Notes under the pieces: model-generated
Databases searched by the model: none
Told to the model about the DNA's origin: nothing
Seen by the model: only the letters and a program-made list of their open reading frames with translations
Translations under genes and position numbers: made by a program
From: Maridesulfovibrio zosterae DSM 11974
GTDB lineage: Bacteria; Desulfobacterota; Desulfovibrionia; Desulfovibrionales; Desulfovibrionaceae
Direction of reading: 5' to 3'
Length of the DNA stretch: 64,000 nt
NCBI RefSeq assembly: GCF_000425265.1
Contig: NZ_KE384343.1
Coordinates: 298,774-362,773 of the forward strand
Part shown: positions 28,842 to 38,156 of the stretch, piece by piece
How positions within the stretch are numbered: position 1 is the first letter of the stretch
How the letters are laid out: every line of letters starts with the position of its first letter

Positions 28842-29114
28842 ATGAGTAAGACTGTTCTTGTAAAGAAAATCCGGGAAAAACTGGATATGAGCGCAAAAGA
28901 CGCTTCCGCTGCTTTGGAAGGAATTCTCGGCGCTATTGAAGATGGCCTCAAAGAAGAAGGTAATGTTACCCTTACAGGTTTCGGTACATTTAAGACTGTT
29001 GAACGCTCCGCACGTACCGGACGTAATCCCCAGACTGGCCAGGCTATCCAGATCCCTGCTTCTCGCGGTGTAAAATTCACCCCCGGAAAGTTCCTCAAGG
29101 ACGCAGTTAAATAG
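28842..29114 (+). CDS. hup: DNA-binding protein HU
   Basis: The 90-residue histone-like protein shows the HU fold: a helical N-terminus (MSKTVLVKKIREKL), then LTGFGTFKTVERSARTGRNP and the DNA-arm segment GQAIQIPASRGVKFTPGK. It compacts and bends DNA. AAGGAG precedes the ATG. Strong promoter, strong ribosome binding site and terminator are all present, consistent with an abundant protein. Confidence 0.95.
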   Translation: MSKTVLVKKIREKLDMSAKDASAALEGILGAIEDGLKEEGNVTLTGFGTFKTVERSARTGRNPQTGQAIQIPASRGVKFTPGKFLKDAVK

Positions 29115-29137
29115 TTTTTTGATATTTTGACTGTTGA

Positions 29138-29172
29138 AAGCCACTTCCGGGATACTGGAAGTGGCTTTTTTT
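29138..29172 (+). terminator. Intrinsic terminator after HU
   Basis: AAGCCACTTCC pairs with GGAAGTGGCTT across an eight-base loop, then seven Ts. It begins 23 bases after the HU stop. Confidence 0.93.
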
Positions 29173-29306
29173 GTTGCTCAATAAAAATATCTCTTACATG
29201 ATGATATCTTCTTAGACGGCGATTTATTCTTCATTAATTTGATAAAAACGTGATGCGACTTCTGTAACAATTCTCCAGCCGCATTTGACTCTCAGGAGTA
29301 TATAAA

Positions 29307-30677
29307 ATGATATCCTTATGGGATAAACCATTCGGTTATAAAGATGTTTTAAAAGTTAGTATGCCGCTGGCAATCAGTATGGCATCTACTACTATAATGC
29401 AGGTTACAGACCGTATTTTTCTTGGAAGATATTCAGTGGAAGCTATTGCTGCTGCGCTTCCGGCAGGGATTCTTTCTTTTTTATTTATCTCATTTTTTAT
29501 GGGAATTGCCAGCTACATAAATGTATTTATAGCTCAGTATACCGGAGCATCCAAACCTGAAAAGGTCGCAGCAAGTTTGTGGCAGGGAATATATTTTTCG
29601 CTGGGGGCATGGGTGATACTGGCGTCTATGGCATATACTATGACTCCAGTACTGGTTAGCGGGGGACATCCACCTGAAGTTCTGGAACTTGAAATTCAAT
29701 ATTTCAGAATTATAATGCTTGCAGCAGGGCTTCCGGTGCTTGATACTGCTTTGTCCGGTTTTTATTCAGGTCGTGGATTGACCCGGACGGTCATGGTTGT
29801 GAATATGATCGGGGCAATAATAAATATTCCTTTGGACTATGCTTTGATCAATGGAGTCTGGTTTTTCCCTGAAATGGGAATCCGTGGCGCTGCTGTCGCT
29901 ACAGCTGTAGCATGGATTGTAATTGTATCAATTTATTGTCCCCTTATTTTCAGTAATAAAAATGAGAGATTATATAAAACACGAACTAATTACGGTTTTG
30001 ATTTAAAGCTGTTTAAGCGCTTTATTAAATTCGGATTGTCTAATGGAGTTCAGTTTTTTCTGGATATTTTTGCCATTACCTTTTTCGTATATATGATAGG
30101 CCGTCTTGGAACCATAATCCTTGCAGCCAGTAATATTGCATTATCCATTGATGGAGTATCCTTTTTTCCTGCTTACGGAATTTCTGTAGGGGTCAGTACT
30201 CTGGTCGGGCAGGCGATAGGTAAGGGAAGACCTGATTATGCCAAAAGGGCAACCGTCTGTGCTTTTCACATTACCTGCATCTGGATGCTGTTTATGGGAA
30301 TTATTTATATCGCTATGCCCGATATACTTATTTCCATGTTCAGGCCGAACGATATAACCGATGTACAGTTCACAAATGTTCTTGAGCATGGGCGTATATT
30401 TCTCATGTTTATGGTTGCCTATATCCTTTTTGACGGACTGGCATTAGTTTATTCCGGTGCGCTTAAAGGAGCTGGAGATGTTGTTTTTGTTATGAAAAGT
30501 GTAGGTTTTTTCTGTCTGACTATTATGGTTATTCCATGCTATGTAGGCGTAGAGTTTATCAAGGCCGGATCATATTATTTATGGAGTATATTTACGGCTT
30601 ATGTAGTGGTTCTGAGTTTTGTTTTTTATTATCGCTTCAAGTGTGGAAAGTGGGAAAAAATGAAGGTTATTGAGTAA
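29307..30677 (+). CDS. MATE family multidrug/cation antiporter
   Basis: A 456-residue membrane protein with about 12 hydrophobic helices in the two-fold MATE pattern: LKVSMPLAISMASTTIMQVTDRIFLG at the start (first helix, split here as family-typical), GFYSGRGLTRTVMVVN and, in the second half, FVYMIGRLGTIILAASNIA and SVGVSTLVGQAIGKGRP. These proteins export drugs or metabolites using Na+ or H+. AGGAG precedes the ATG. It stands alone, with a convergent LysE gene downstream. Confidence 0.9.
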   Translation: MISLWDKPFGYKDVLKVSMPLAISMASTTIMQVTDRIFLGRYSVEAIAAALPAGILSFLFISFFMGIASYINVFIAQYTGASKPEKVAASLWQGIYFSLGAWVILASMAYTMTPVLVSGGHPPEVLELEIQYFRIIMLAAGLPVLDTALSGFYSGRGLTRTVMVVNMIGAIINIPLDYALINGVWFFPEMGIRGAAVATAVAWIVIVSIYCPLIFSNKNERLYKTRTNYGFDLKLFKRFIKFGLSNGVQFFLDIFAITFFVYMIGRLGTIILAASNIALSIDGVSFFPAYGISVGVSTLVGQAIGKGRPDYAKRATVCAFHITCIWMLFMGIIYIAMPDILISMFRPNDITDVQFTNVLEHGRIFLMFMVAYILFDGLALVYSGALKGAGDVVFVMKSVGFFCLTIMVIPCYVGVEFIKAGSYYLWSIFTAYVVVLSFVFYYRFKCGKWEKMKVIE

Positions 30678-30715
30678 TAATCAGTTTGATTTTTATGCTA
30701 GGTTCATGGGGCAGG

Positions 30716-31330
30716 TTATTCTGTTACCACAGCGATACTGGAGCCTATCAAAACTGAACCGGCGCAGCGATTAGCCGTTTTCCATATCTTGGGACTCCTG
30801 ATAATCTTACGTCCTTTTGCCCCTACCCAGGCATAGCCTAAAAGAACGCTAAGCACAGTTGGAATGATGGCGCAGATAATCATGATTGATTCTGTTCCTG
30901 TTAATTCTTGCAGGTTAACGAATCCGGGTAGAAATCCACAGTAGAATACGATCAGCTTCGGGTTACCAAGTGACAGGCACAGTCCTGCAATGACGGTATT
31001 AAATACTCCCTTCTTTTGGGGGAGTTTTGGTTGATCCGTAGAAGGAGCAGGTGCCAGCCAGCATTTAAGTCCCAAATACAGCAGATAAGCTGCTCCTACC
31101 AACTTTAGAACAATAAATCCTGGTCCAATTTGTTTGGCAGCAAATTCCATACCGAAGATAGCCATAAGCAGATATACGAGGTCTCCCATGACGATCCCGA
31201 GACACCATAATGCTGTAAATTTGAATCCGCGAGCTACTGATTGGGCAAGAATAGACATTACTCCTGGTCCGGGTATAGCTGCAAATATAAGTACAGCTAA
31301 TATTAAAGCGACAGTTGTTGATAATGTCAT
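30716..31330 (-). CDS. LysE/RhtB family amino-acid exporter
   Basis: About 204 residues with six hydrophobic helices. The family signature IPGPGVMSILAQSVARG follows the first helix, and GAAYLLYLGLKCWL and GLCLSLGNPKLIVFY lie in the middle. These inner-membrane proteins export amino acids such as lysine, threonine or homoserine lactones; the substrate is not predictable. The internal ATG at 31330 (MTLSTTVALIL) fits the family start better than the upstream TTG at 31357. Confidence 0.88.
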   Translation of the reverse strand: MTLSTTVALILAVLIFAAIPGPGVMSILAQSVARGFKFTALWCLGIVMGDLVYLLMAIFGMEFAAKQIGPGFIVLKLVGAAYLLYLGLKCWLAPAPSTDQPKLPQKKGVFNTVIAGLCLSLGNPKLIVFYCGFLPGFVNLQELTGTESIMIICAIIPTVLSVLLGYAWVGAKGRKIIRSPKIWKTANRCAGSVLIGSSIAVVTE

Positions 31331-31464
31331 TTGATTTTCCACGCTTTTCAAATTCAAGTATGTTGTATAATGCCTTTTTATTAAAGTAAGTGATCAATGT
31401 AAACAAATAGCCGTTAAAACTTTTTTACTTAATCATTTATTGGACTCTTTAAACTGGAATAAAT

Positions 31465-32661
31465 ATGGCTGTAAAGAAAGATCACTTGCCGGTTTTTGAA
31501 TTCATAATTTTATGTACAGTTGTTTTTATGGGTGTGTGTAACGTATCCGTTTTCTATAGTTTTCATGTTTACATGCAAGACCTTGGGTTTTCAAAAAGTA
31601 TTTCCGGCATCGTAATCAGTTTGTATTCTCTCTCCTCAATGATCATGTACGGAGTTGCCAGCAGCTCTATTACGGTCAGGAATACGTATAGACTTATGTT
31701 TGTCGGTATGGGGCTTCTCATTTTGTGTGGGCTCGCTTATATACAAGTGACCAGTTTGTGGGCTTTGGTTTTAATACGTGTTGTTCAAGGAATCGGAGTT
31801 TTTCTTTTTCTAGCGCCATGCATGACTTTGCTGGTTTCTATGATCAGTCCGGAAAATTCTGGATCTGCTTTCAGTCTGTATTCTACTGCGTTACTTCTGC
31901 CATATTCTTTAATGCCTTATTTATCAGAAAGATTATCTGTATATATTGCAAATCCTAGCTGGCTTTATGCTGGCACCGCAGGATTGATGCCTCTTGCTTT
32001 TTTGCTGGCACTTTTTCTACGTTATAGAATTGGGTTGCTTAAAGCAGGTGCTGACCATAATTTACTCCCATCTAAAATTTCTACAAGAGAATCATATTCG
32101 AACCTGAAGCGGGTTCATATTTTTAATGTATTGGCAGCTAACGGAGTTTATTTCATAACTTTTAGTGGATTATTTTTCATGTTTCAGGATTATGCCTATT
32201 CTAGAGGAATCGGCAATGCTGGATATTTTTTTTCAATGCAGATGGGAATAATGATTGCCATTCGTTTTTTTGGTGGAACTGTTTTTGATCGTTTTTCAAA
32301 GGTCATGCTTATTTTTACCGCTTTTATATTTACATCAGCCGGTTTTTTATTCCTCATGAACTTAAATGATGAATCTTTGATCCTGCCTGTTGCCACTATT
32401 TTTGGTATCGGAATGGGACTAAGTTCCCCCGCGCTAAATTCATTAATGTTTACTGTCAGTGAACCTGAATATCGTAGTTTTAATGCTAATATGATGATGC
32501 TTACAGTGCATCTGGGGTCTTTTCTGGGGCCTTTGATGGGTGGAGTAATGGTTGATCTGCTAGGTTATGAAGGCTTTCTGTGGATAGCTGTTCTGGGTAC
32601 AGCCGGGGCTGCGGTGGTTTTTACTTTTGTCAGTAGGCAAAGTGAATCTGTAAGAGTATAA
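31465..32661 (+). CDS. Major facilitator superfamily transporter
   Basis: A 398-residue protein with about 12 predicted membrane helices. The first half contains GFSKSISGIVISLYSLSSMI and LIRVVQGIGVFLFLAPC, typical for MFS drug/H+ antiporter-like members; the second half includes GGTVFDRFSKVML and GIGMGLSSPALNSLMFTV. Substrate unknown. It is followed 43 bases later by a cytosine deaminase-like gene, raising the untested possibility of a nucleobase-related substrate. Confidence 0.85.
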   Translation: MAVKKDHLPVFEFIILCTVVFMGVCNVSVFYSFHVYMQDLGFSKSISGIVISLYSLSSMIMYGVASSSITVRNTYRLMFVGMGLLILCGLAYIQVTSLWALVLIRVVQGIGVFLFLAPCMTLLVSMISPENSGSAFSLYSTALLLPYSLMPYLSERLSVYIANPSWLYAGTAGLMPLAFLLALFLRYRIGLLKAGADHNLLPSKISTRESYSNLKRVHIFNVLAANGVYFITFSGLFFMFQDYAYSRGIGNAGYFFSMQMGIMIAIRFFGGTVFDRFSKVMLIFTAFIFTSAGFLFLMNLNDESLILPVATIFGIGMGLSSPALNSLMFTVSEPEYRSFNANMMMLTVHLGSFLGPLMGGVMVDLLGYEGFLWIAVLGTAGAAVVFTFVSRQSESVRV

Positions 32662-32704
32662 TATGCAGTGTATTACATATCAGGATATTTTTTAGGAGTG
32701 GGCA

Positions 32705-33148
32705 ATGTCAGATAATGATATGAAATTTATGGATGAAGCTTATATGCTTGCCAAGAAAAGTTTTGACGAAGGAGGACTGCCCATCGGGGCTGTATTGGTC
32801 CGGGATGGAATCATTATTGGGCGGGGACATAACCAGAGAGTACAAAAAGGAGATCCTATTGCTCATGGCGAGATGGATTGCCTGCGTAATGCAGGTCGTC
32901 AGAAAACATATAAAGATACAGTTCTTTATACAACATTATCTCCTTGTATGATGTGTTCCGGTACTATGGTACAGTTTGGAGTGCCGCGCGTAGTGATTGG
33001 TGAGAATAGAAATTTTGGTGGTAATGAAGAGTTTTTACAGTCAAATGGGATTGAAGTTGATATTCTTGATCACAGTAGGTGTATTGCCCTTATGGAAGAG
33101 TTGAAAGCTACAAAGCCGGAATTATGGGCTGAAGATATAGGGGAGTAG
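32705..33148 (+). CDS. Cytosine deaminase-like zinc enzyme
   Basis: The 147-residue protein belongs to the cytidine/cytosine deaminase superfamily: zinc and proton-shuttle residues HGEMDC and SPCMMCSG. It is close in layout to the small fungal-type cytosine deaminases (FCY1), including LYTTLSPC, VVIGENRNFGG and the terminal WAEDIGE. The likely reaction is cytosine to uracil plus ammonia; guanine or other base deamination is an alternative. AGGAG precedes the ATG. Confidence 0.82.
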   Translation: MSDNDMKFMDEAYMLAKKSFDEGGLPIGAVLVRDGIIIGRGHNQRVQKGDPIAHGEMDCLRNAGRQKTYKDTVLYTTLSPCMMCSGTMVQFGVPRVVIGENRNFGGNEEFLQSNGIEVDILDHSRCIALMEELKATKPELWAEDIGE

Positions 33149-33175
33149 GAGACGTTTTTATATGGAGTTGTAGCT

Positions 33176-33210
33176 AACAAAGTCCTCCCTTGCGGGAGAA
33201 CTTTGTTTGT
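33176..33210. terminator. Terminator between the deaminase and lipoprotein genes
   Basis: AACAAAGT-x-CTCCC pairs with GGGAG-x-ACTTTGTT around a four-base loop. It sits between two convergent genes and can serve both; the plus-strand tail is only moderately T-rich. Confidence 0.8.
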
Positions 33211-33221
33211 TATTAGTTATA

Positions 33222-33890
33222 TTAGTTGGTGGTTGGCATATCTGTTTCTTCAAATTTTTTGAGTGAGATTTTAGCATCAGCTTTTTTATCAAAAGCATCA
33301 AAGAATTCAATTTGCTGCTGGTTTAACCTTTTACTGATATTCATGTTTTTCCAAAACAGTTTTTCAGCTGTTTCCGAATCAGTTGATTCAGCATATCCTA
33401 AAACTATTTTCTTTTTAGTGGAAAGTAGTTTGTTGCATACTCTTACCGTTGAGTACTTCGGAAGTTTATGACCATTGTCTTGAAAATATTTTTCAATAAA
33501 ACCATTAGGATCAGGTTTTGTTATAAATATTCTGCAATAATATTGGTCGCCATCAATCGTTTTGGTAAATATTGCACTTCTAGGGGAATTTCCACCTGGA
33601 AGATGTTTGGGATATAAATACCATCCATTAGGCACGGATAAAAACTCAATCCATGAGCCTTCGCTATAATTTTCAGCTTCATCTTTTGCTGCATAATAGA
33701 ATACTTGAATATTACTTGGACTCTTTGTGAGATGTTTTTCACCTATATAATTCATGTTGTTAGGGAATTGAATTGTAAGAGAAGGTGAATTTGTTGAATA
33801 GAAAGAGTTTCCAATAGCAGTTTTTTTTCCAACACATCCTATGGATGTGCATATTAAAATAGCACTTAATAACAATAAAAATTTTTTCAT
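33222..33890 (-). CDS. Hypothetical lipoprotein, 222 aa
   Basis: A signal peptide MKKFLLLLSAILICTSIGC ends at lipidated Cys19. The mature part begins with a short polar stretch (NSFYSTNSPSLTIQFPNN) and contains GSWIEFLSVPNGWYLYP, YYCRIFITKPDP and a lysine-rich C-terminus. I recognise no family. GGAGGG lies just before the ATG at 33890; the longer frame to 33953 has no ribosome binding site. Confidence 0.72.
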   Translation of the reverse strand: MKKFLLLLSAILICTSIGCVGKKTAIGNSFYSTNSPSLTIQFPNNMNYIGEKHLTKSPSNIQVFYYAAKDEAENYSEGSWIEFLSVPNGWYLYPKHLPGGNSPRSAIFTKTIDGDQYYCRIFITKPDPNGFIEKYFQDNGHKLPKYSTVRVCNKLLSTKKKIVLGYAESTDSETAEKLFWKNMNISKRLNQQQIEFFDAFDKKADAKISLKKFEETDMPTTN

Positions 33891-34018
33891 AATCCCTCCG
33901 TAGATTTTTGTTATCAATGCGGTGCTATTAAAGTCAAGTTGTTTTGTTAACATGCTGAATTGGCTGTTTAAAACTTATTTGAGCTATACAAATATAATAT
34001 ACAGTTTCAATTGAGTGA

Positions 34019-34059
34019 GCAAAAGTAAAAGCCCTTGCTTTTTTTAAGCAAGGGCTTTT
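34019..34059 (-). terminator. Terminator after tRNA-Thr
   Basis: AAAAGCCCTTGCTT pairs with AAGCAAGGGCTTTT with a five-base loop. In the minus direction the stem's T-rich arm is followed by ACTTTTGC, a moderate termination tail. Confidence 0.75.
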
Positions 34060-34067
34060 ACTTTTGC

Positions 34068-34143
<76 letters not shown>

Positions 34144-34253
34144 ACCTTTATATTAAGGCTTTTTTTAGCGATAATGCCGTGTGGCACGCTCAACCGCTAT
34201 AGCGGGAGCTTCGTTAAAAGCCTTGGGTGATAATCTTTAAAATCGGTTTTTAA

Positions 34254-34292
34254 AAGAAAAGGCCGTAATTCTTGCAAAGAATTACGGCCTTT
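34254..34292 (-). terminator. Terminator after tRNA-Pro
   Basis: AAGGCCGTAATTCTT pairs with AAGAATTACGGCCTT around a short loop. In the minus direction it is followed by TTCTTTTA. It separates the two tRNA genes, which are therefore probably transcribed independently. Confidence 0.82.
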
Positions 34293-34308
34293 GGGGTATC
34301 TTTTAAAG

Positions 34309-34385
34309 TGGTCGGGATGAAAGGATTTGAACCTTCGACCCCTTGAACCCCATTCAAGTGCGCTCCCAGGCTGCGCTACATCCCG
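34309..34385 (-). tRNA. tRNA-Pro (anticodon GGG)
   Basis: On the minus strand the 77-base gene begins CGGGATG and ends CATCCCG-A-CCA. The D-stem is GCGC/GCGC, the anticodon stem is CTTGA/TCAAG with loop ATGGGGT (anticodon GGG), and the T-arm has GGTTCAAATCC. The CCA end is encoded. Confidence 0.96.
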
Positions 34386-34563
34386 ACGTCACGGAGAGAC
34401 TTCTATGGAATTGCCAAACATAAGTCAACGGTTTTTTGAAAAAAATTAATTTATTACGGCATAACCAAATACTTGGAATATCAGTCGCTGCATAAAGTTA
34501 AGTTGCTGTAAATGGGGGCGTCGACAGTCTCGTTCTATTGAATTAAAGAGTATCTTATTTAAA

Positions 34564-34597
34564 ATGAAAACCGGCGAGTGAAATTACCCGCCGGTTT
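34564..34597 (-). terminator. Terminator after the 398-aa secreted protein gene
   Basis: On the minus strand ACCGGCG pairs with CGCCGGTTTTC and is followed by ATTTTAA. It lies about 27 bases past the stop codon. Confidence 0.85.
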
Positions 34598-34624
34598 TTA
34601 ATATTATTTTTTTGTCTACCTGAC

Positions 34625-35821
34625 CTAATGCCATTCACATCGCCATCCTGCATATCCTCCCTCTGGAAGTACCTTGATGTTGTAGATCCCCGGTCCTATA
34701 GTAATATGTTCGGACATACCGATAACTCTTTCTTCTACCGGCTGCCTGTTTTTAGTTGTAATTTTTACACGATAGCGCTGAGCTCCTTTTTTGTATGGAT
34801 CAGTGAACCGGAGGGTTGTCCCTGCTACTGTGCTGAGTTCCCATTCTGAAGGATCTGATGGTTTAATACTACCGTGTGCAAGTCGCCAGCTGGCGGACAT
34901 ATTACCTTTAATTTCTTTAGCATAATTCATTTTCGGAACAGCTTGAGGTGCTGAGGGGGGAGTTGGAGGGGCAGATGATCCTGACAGTCTTGTTCCCCAT
35001 ACCTTGTTACCAATCTGATTTTTACCGTCAAGACGGTTTCCATCTTGCGATAGTATAAGATTATCTATCCATTTTCCATTACCCCAGTTAACCACGAACT
35101 TGCGTTGATTTGAATCGACGCATTTCCAATAGTTACCGTTTCCTGGCATTCTGCCTCCGTGTTGGAATTCAACTACAGAGTTTGTAAACCATTTCCATTT
35201 TCCTACGATTAAGTCACAGACTCCTTCGTCTGATGCGTATGGGTTATTGTTATTACCGTGTGCTGGAGGCATAGTCCCATATGGATCATTGGCGGACATG
35301 GTTGGAGGAGGTGTAAAACGAAGACTTCCTATGCTTCTGTATACTAGATTATGATATTTTTGAGCTAGTGATTCGACATATACACCAATTGCGACAACAG
35401 CACCGCCGTTCGCATATGTATATAATGCACAGGACCGCAGCTTGTTTCCATTGTAATTACAGCTGTATTCTCTGAAAATTGCAGGATGTCCATCTGCTTG
35501 AACATTTTTGCTGGTTATTCTGTTTTGGAAGTATATCCCGCCACGATCCTTTATTCCCTGCTCCATTTTGTCAGCAAGATTTTGCAATCCTGGGTTGTTA
35601 CCGGAGTGTGCATATACTTCTATGAAAGCGTTTCCATCAGGTGCCATGACCTGTTTTTTTAATCCTCCATTAAGGCCGTCAGTTTTGTTGTTCCAGTTGG
35701 TAGGTGTTTGTATCCAGAAATCATAATTATCGTAAGCTGAAGACTTTGTAGGGTATAAAATTCCAGCCAGTATGGTCAAAAGAAATAGAAACGTTACAAA
35801 GAAAATTTTTAGAGAGTTCAT
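34625..35821 (-). CDS. Secreted protein of unknown function, 398 aa
   Basis: A signal peptide (SLKIFFVTFLFLLTILAG, cleaved near SSAYDN) directs export. Three regions follow: a first domain of about 150 residues (FWIQTPTNWNNKTDGLNGG, QNLADKMEQG, YRSIGSLRFTPPP) that resembles small stress-type proteins with a serine/threonine-kinase-independent fold; a Pro/Asn-rich linker; and a domain with GKWKWFTNSVVEFQHGGRM and NYWKCVDSNQRKFVVNWGNG that looks like a lipocalin-like or sugar-binding beta barrel. The C-terminal 110 residues contain RVKITTKNRQPVEER. No family name is certain. GGAGG precedes the ATG. Confidence 0.75.
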   Translation of the reverse strand: MNSLKIFFVTFLFLLTILAGILYPTKSSAYDNYDFWIQTPTNWNNKTDGLNGGLKKQVMAPDGNAFIEVYAHSGNNPGLQNLADKMEQGIKDRGGIYFQNRITSKNVQADGHPAIFREYSCNYNGNKLRSCALYTYANGGAVVAIGVYVESLAQKYHNLVYRSIGSLRFTPPPTMSANDPYGTMPPAHGNNNNPYASDEGVCDLIVGKWKWFTNSVVEFQHGGRMPGNGNYWKCVDSNQRKFVVNWGNGKWIDNLILSQDGNRLDGKNQIGNKVWGTRLSGSSAPPTPPSAPQAVPKMNYAKEIKGNMSASWRLAHGSIKPSDPSEWELSTVAGTTLRFTDPYKKGAQRYRVKITTKNRQPVEERVIGMSEHITIGPGIYNIKVLPEGGYAGWRCEWH

Positions 35822-36055
35822 ATGTTCGCCTCCAGCTGTGAAAAAAATTAAAGACCTACTTTATAATAAGCATAAGATTTTAAAAAATTCAATTCAAATG
35901 ATTAAGCATGTGTCTATGCCAACTCTTTACATCTGTAATGCAATTGAATTTGACCTTAATGCTTCTTAATATAATACGGAACCATAGTTGCTAGTCTTCC
36001 TTGCATCGCGAAAAAAGGAAAAATTTGCCTTTTTAAAAATGCAAGGAGGTTTGTG

Positions 36056-36865
36056 GTGAGTATTTCCGCATTAGACAGCTCAATGGTCGGAAATCTATTC
36101 TCCAGTGACCAGTTCAGTTTGAACCGCACTGGTCAAAAGGGTTCCGCAAAAGATTTTGCCAAGAGCATTATTGGAGAAGAAGATAGCGATGGCGATGGAC
36201 TGATAAGTCTTGAGGAGTCATCTCTTGATAAGGATCGCTTTAATAAAGTTGATTCTGATGGTGACGGTACTATTTCTCAGGAAGAAATAGTTGCTGATTT
36301 TGAGAAGATACAAGAGCAGATGGCGATGCTGGGCCGGATGTCTGTGACGATGCAAGGTGGCAATTCCGGTAGTATAGTTGATTCTCTTATCAATGAACTT
36401 GATACCGATGGTGACAGCCTGATCAGCCAGGAAGAGTCCGGCCTTGAGGATGAACTTTTTAATACTCTTGACGCTGACGGTGATGGTAAAATCTCCAGTG
36501 AGGAAATTGAGGCCGGTATGACTCCTCCAGAAGGAATGATGTCTTCTGAGGGAATGTCGGCTCAAGCCGGTTCCGCATCTGGTTCTAGCTCTTCGTCGAG
36601 TTCCAGTGAGGAGGGGGAAGAAGAATACGATGAGTATGATTATAATCAGGACGGAGTTGTAACAAGTGATGAATTAGAGCGGGCTTACACTAATGGTGAT
36701 AGTTCTCTTGAGGATATTGTCGGCAGAAGGGGGGATAAAAATCAGCCTTATCAAAAAGAAGACGGACAGTCTGGACAATCAATAATGCAGCGTATGGCTA
36801 TGCGTGCTTATCAGGATCAGGCCAGTGCTATGTATTCAGGAAGCTCACTTGGAGCTTTAGCCTAA
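36056..36865 (+). CDS. EF-hand calcium-binding protein, 269 aa
   Basis: Four canonical EF-hand loops are visible in two pairs (DSDGDGLISLEE, DSDGDGTISQEE; DTDGDSLISQEE, DADGDGKISSEE) plus a fifth looser loop DYNQDGVVTSDE. A serine-rich linker and an acidic stretch separate the fifth. There is no signal peptide, so a cytoplasmic or non-classically secreted location is likely. The start could be GTG 36053 or 36056; 36056 has the better spacing from AGGAGG. Calcium buffering or a calcium switch is plausible; no neighbour explains its role. Confidence 0.88.
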   Translation: MSISALDSSMVGNLFSSDQFSLNRTGQKGSAKDFAKSIIGEEDSDGDGLISLEESSLDKDRFNKVDSDGDGTISQEEIVADFEKIQEQMAMLGRMSVTMQGGNSGSIVDSLINELDTDGDSLISQEESGLEDELFNTLDADGDGKISSEEIEAGMTPPEGMMSSEGMSAQAGSASGSSSSSSSSEEGEEEYDEYDYNQDGVVTSDELERAYTNGDSSLEDIVGRRGDKNQPYQKEDGQSGQSIMQRMAMRAYQDQASAMYSGSSLGALA

Positions 36866-36956
36866 CGGCAATATGAACTGATCAGACTGTGAAAGGATTC
36901 ATGGTTCGACGTATGAATTTAAAAGAGGAAATATGTCGTGAACAGGGATGTGGTTC

Positions 36957-36990
36957 AAAAGGCTTATCCTGTTTATAGGATAAGCCTTTT
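36957..36990. terminator. Bidirectional terminator
   Basis: AAAAGGCTTATCCT pairs perfectly with AGGATAAGCCTTTT around a six-base loop. It lies between the convergent EF-hand and alcohol dehydrogenase genes and can end both. Confidence 0.88.
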
Positions 36991-37001
36991 GACTTAGATA
37001 T

Positions 37002-38156
37002 TTAAAAGGCAAGTTGCAGTATTTCAATAAGCTCACCCTGAGTTAGTTCAATGGGGTTTCCTTTCATGCTGCTGGAGTTTGCGGCTTTAAGGGCAAGCTC
37101 AGTGAAATCATTTTCAGTGACGCCCATTTCAGCTAAACCGGAAATATTCAAATCTGTACACAGTTGTTTCACCCATTTAACTCCGTCAGTCACAGTAGCG
37201 TCTCTTTTGCCAGTTAGAATTCGGGCTGTTTCAGTATAGGCTGCAAGTGAACTGCTCTCAGGCATCCGTTCTTGAAGGGCTCGGATATTTATTTCCATAA
37301 CGTGTGGAAGAAGTGCTGCGCATACAGCTCCGTGCGGTGCCTTAAATTGTCCTCCAAGCGGAGCTGCAAATCCATGAACAGCACCAAGTTTAGCGTTGGC
37401 GAGAGCAATTCCTGAAAAAAGGCTTGCCAGTGCCATACCGCTACGTGCTTCTATGTTGTTTCCTTCAGTAACAGCAGTATGTAAAGAGGCTGCGGCATGT
37501 GCCATACCTTCTTTACAGAGAGGACTGGTTATGGGAGTAGAAAATTTAGATACAAAAGCCTCCATAAGCTGAGTTAAGGCATCAATACCTGTATTAGCAG
37601 TAACTTTTGGAGGTATTGATGTGGTTAAAACAGGGTCGACTATTGCAAGATCAGGAATCATGTCTGTCGAACGCAGACTTACTTTTACGCCATGCTTTTT
37701 AGATAGAAGTACAGCATTGGAAGTAACTTCTGACCCTGTTCCCGATGTAGTTGGAACAGCTATCAGCGGTGCAGACTTACCTTCGAGCTGCATGCCTTTA
37801 CCTACCACTTCCAGATAATCATATATGTCACGTTGGTTGTTCAGCAAAGCGGCAATAGCCTTACCTGAATCAAGCACACTTCCTCCGCCGATGGCAATGA
37901 CAACATCACAGCCTTGTTCGCGAGCATTTTTAGCTTGTTTTGAAATAAAATTAGTATCCGGTTCATTGCCGACAGTAATTATGAACGGTGGAAGTTTTTT
38001 ATCTTCTAAAGCTGCTATCAGCCATTTAGTCCTTTCGTGATTTCGGCCTGTGATGAGGCAGATCTTATTGCCCATACGGGATGCATGATCCGGGATTGAT
38101 TTGGCTGTGCCCGGGCCGAAAATGATTTTAGGAGCTGTAGAGAATTGGAATTTCAT
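37002..38156 (-). CDS. Iron-containing alcohol dehydrogenase
   Basis: The 384-residue enzyme belongs to the group III (Fe-dependent) alcohol dehydrogenases that interconvert alcohols and aldehydes with NAD(P)H. It shows IAIGGGSVLDSGKAIA, AVPTTSGTGSEVT, the metal-site segments DALTQLMEAF and HGFAAPLGGQFKAPHG. The start MKFQFSTAPKIIFGPGTAKS is typical. Desulfovibrio species often have several for ethanol oxidation; the exact substrate is not predictable. It is a single gene. Confidence 0.92.
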   Translation of the reverse strand: MKFQFSTAPKIIFGPGTAKSIPDHASRMGNKICLITGRNHERTKWLIAALEDKKLPPFIITVGNEPDTNFISKQAKNAREQGCDVVIAIGGGSVLDSGKAIAALLNNQRDIYDYLEVVGKGMQLEGKSAPLIAVPTTSGTGSEVTSNAVLLSKKHGVKVSLRSTDMIPDLAIVDPVLTTSIPPKVTANTGIDALTQLMEAFVSKFSTPITSPLCKEGMAHAAASLHTAVTEGNNIEARSGMALASLFSGIALANAKLGAVHGFAAPLGGQFKAPHGAVCAALLPHVMEINIRALQERMPESSSLAAYTETARILTGKRDATVTDGVKWVKQLCTDLNISGLAEMGVTENDFTELALKAANSSSMKGNPIELTQGELIEILQLAF

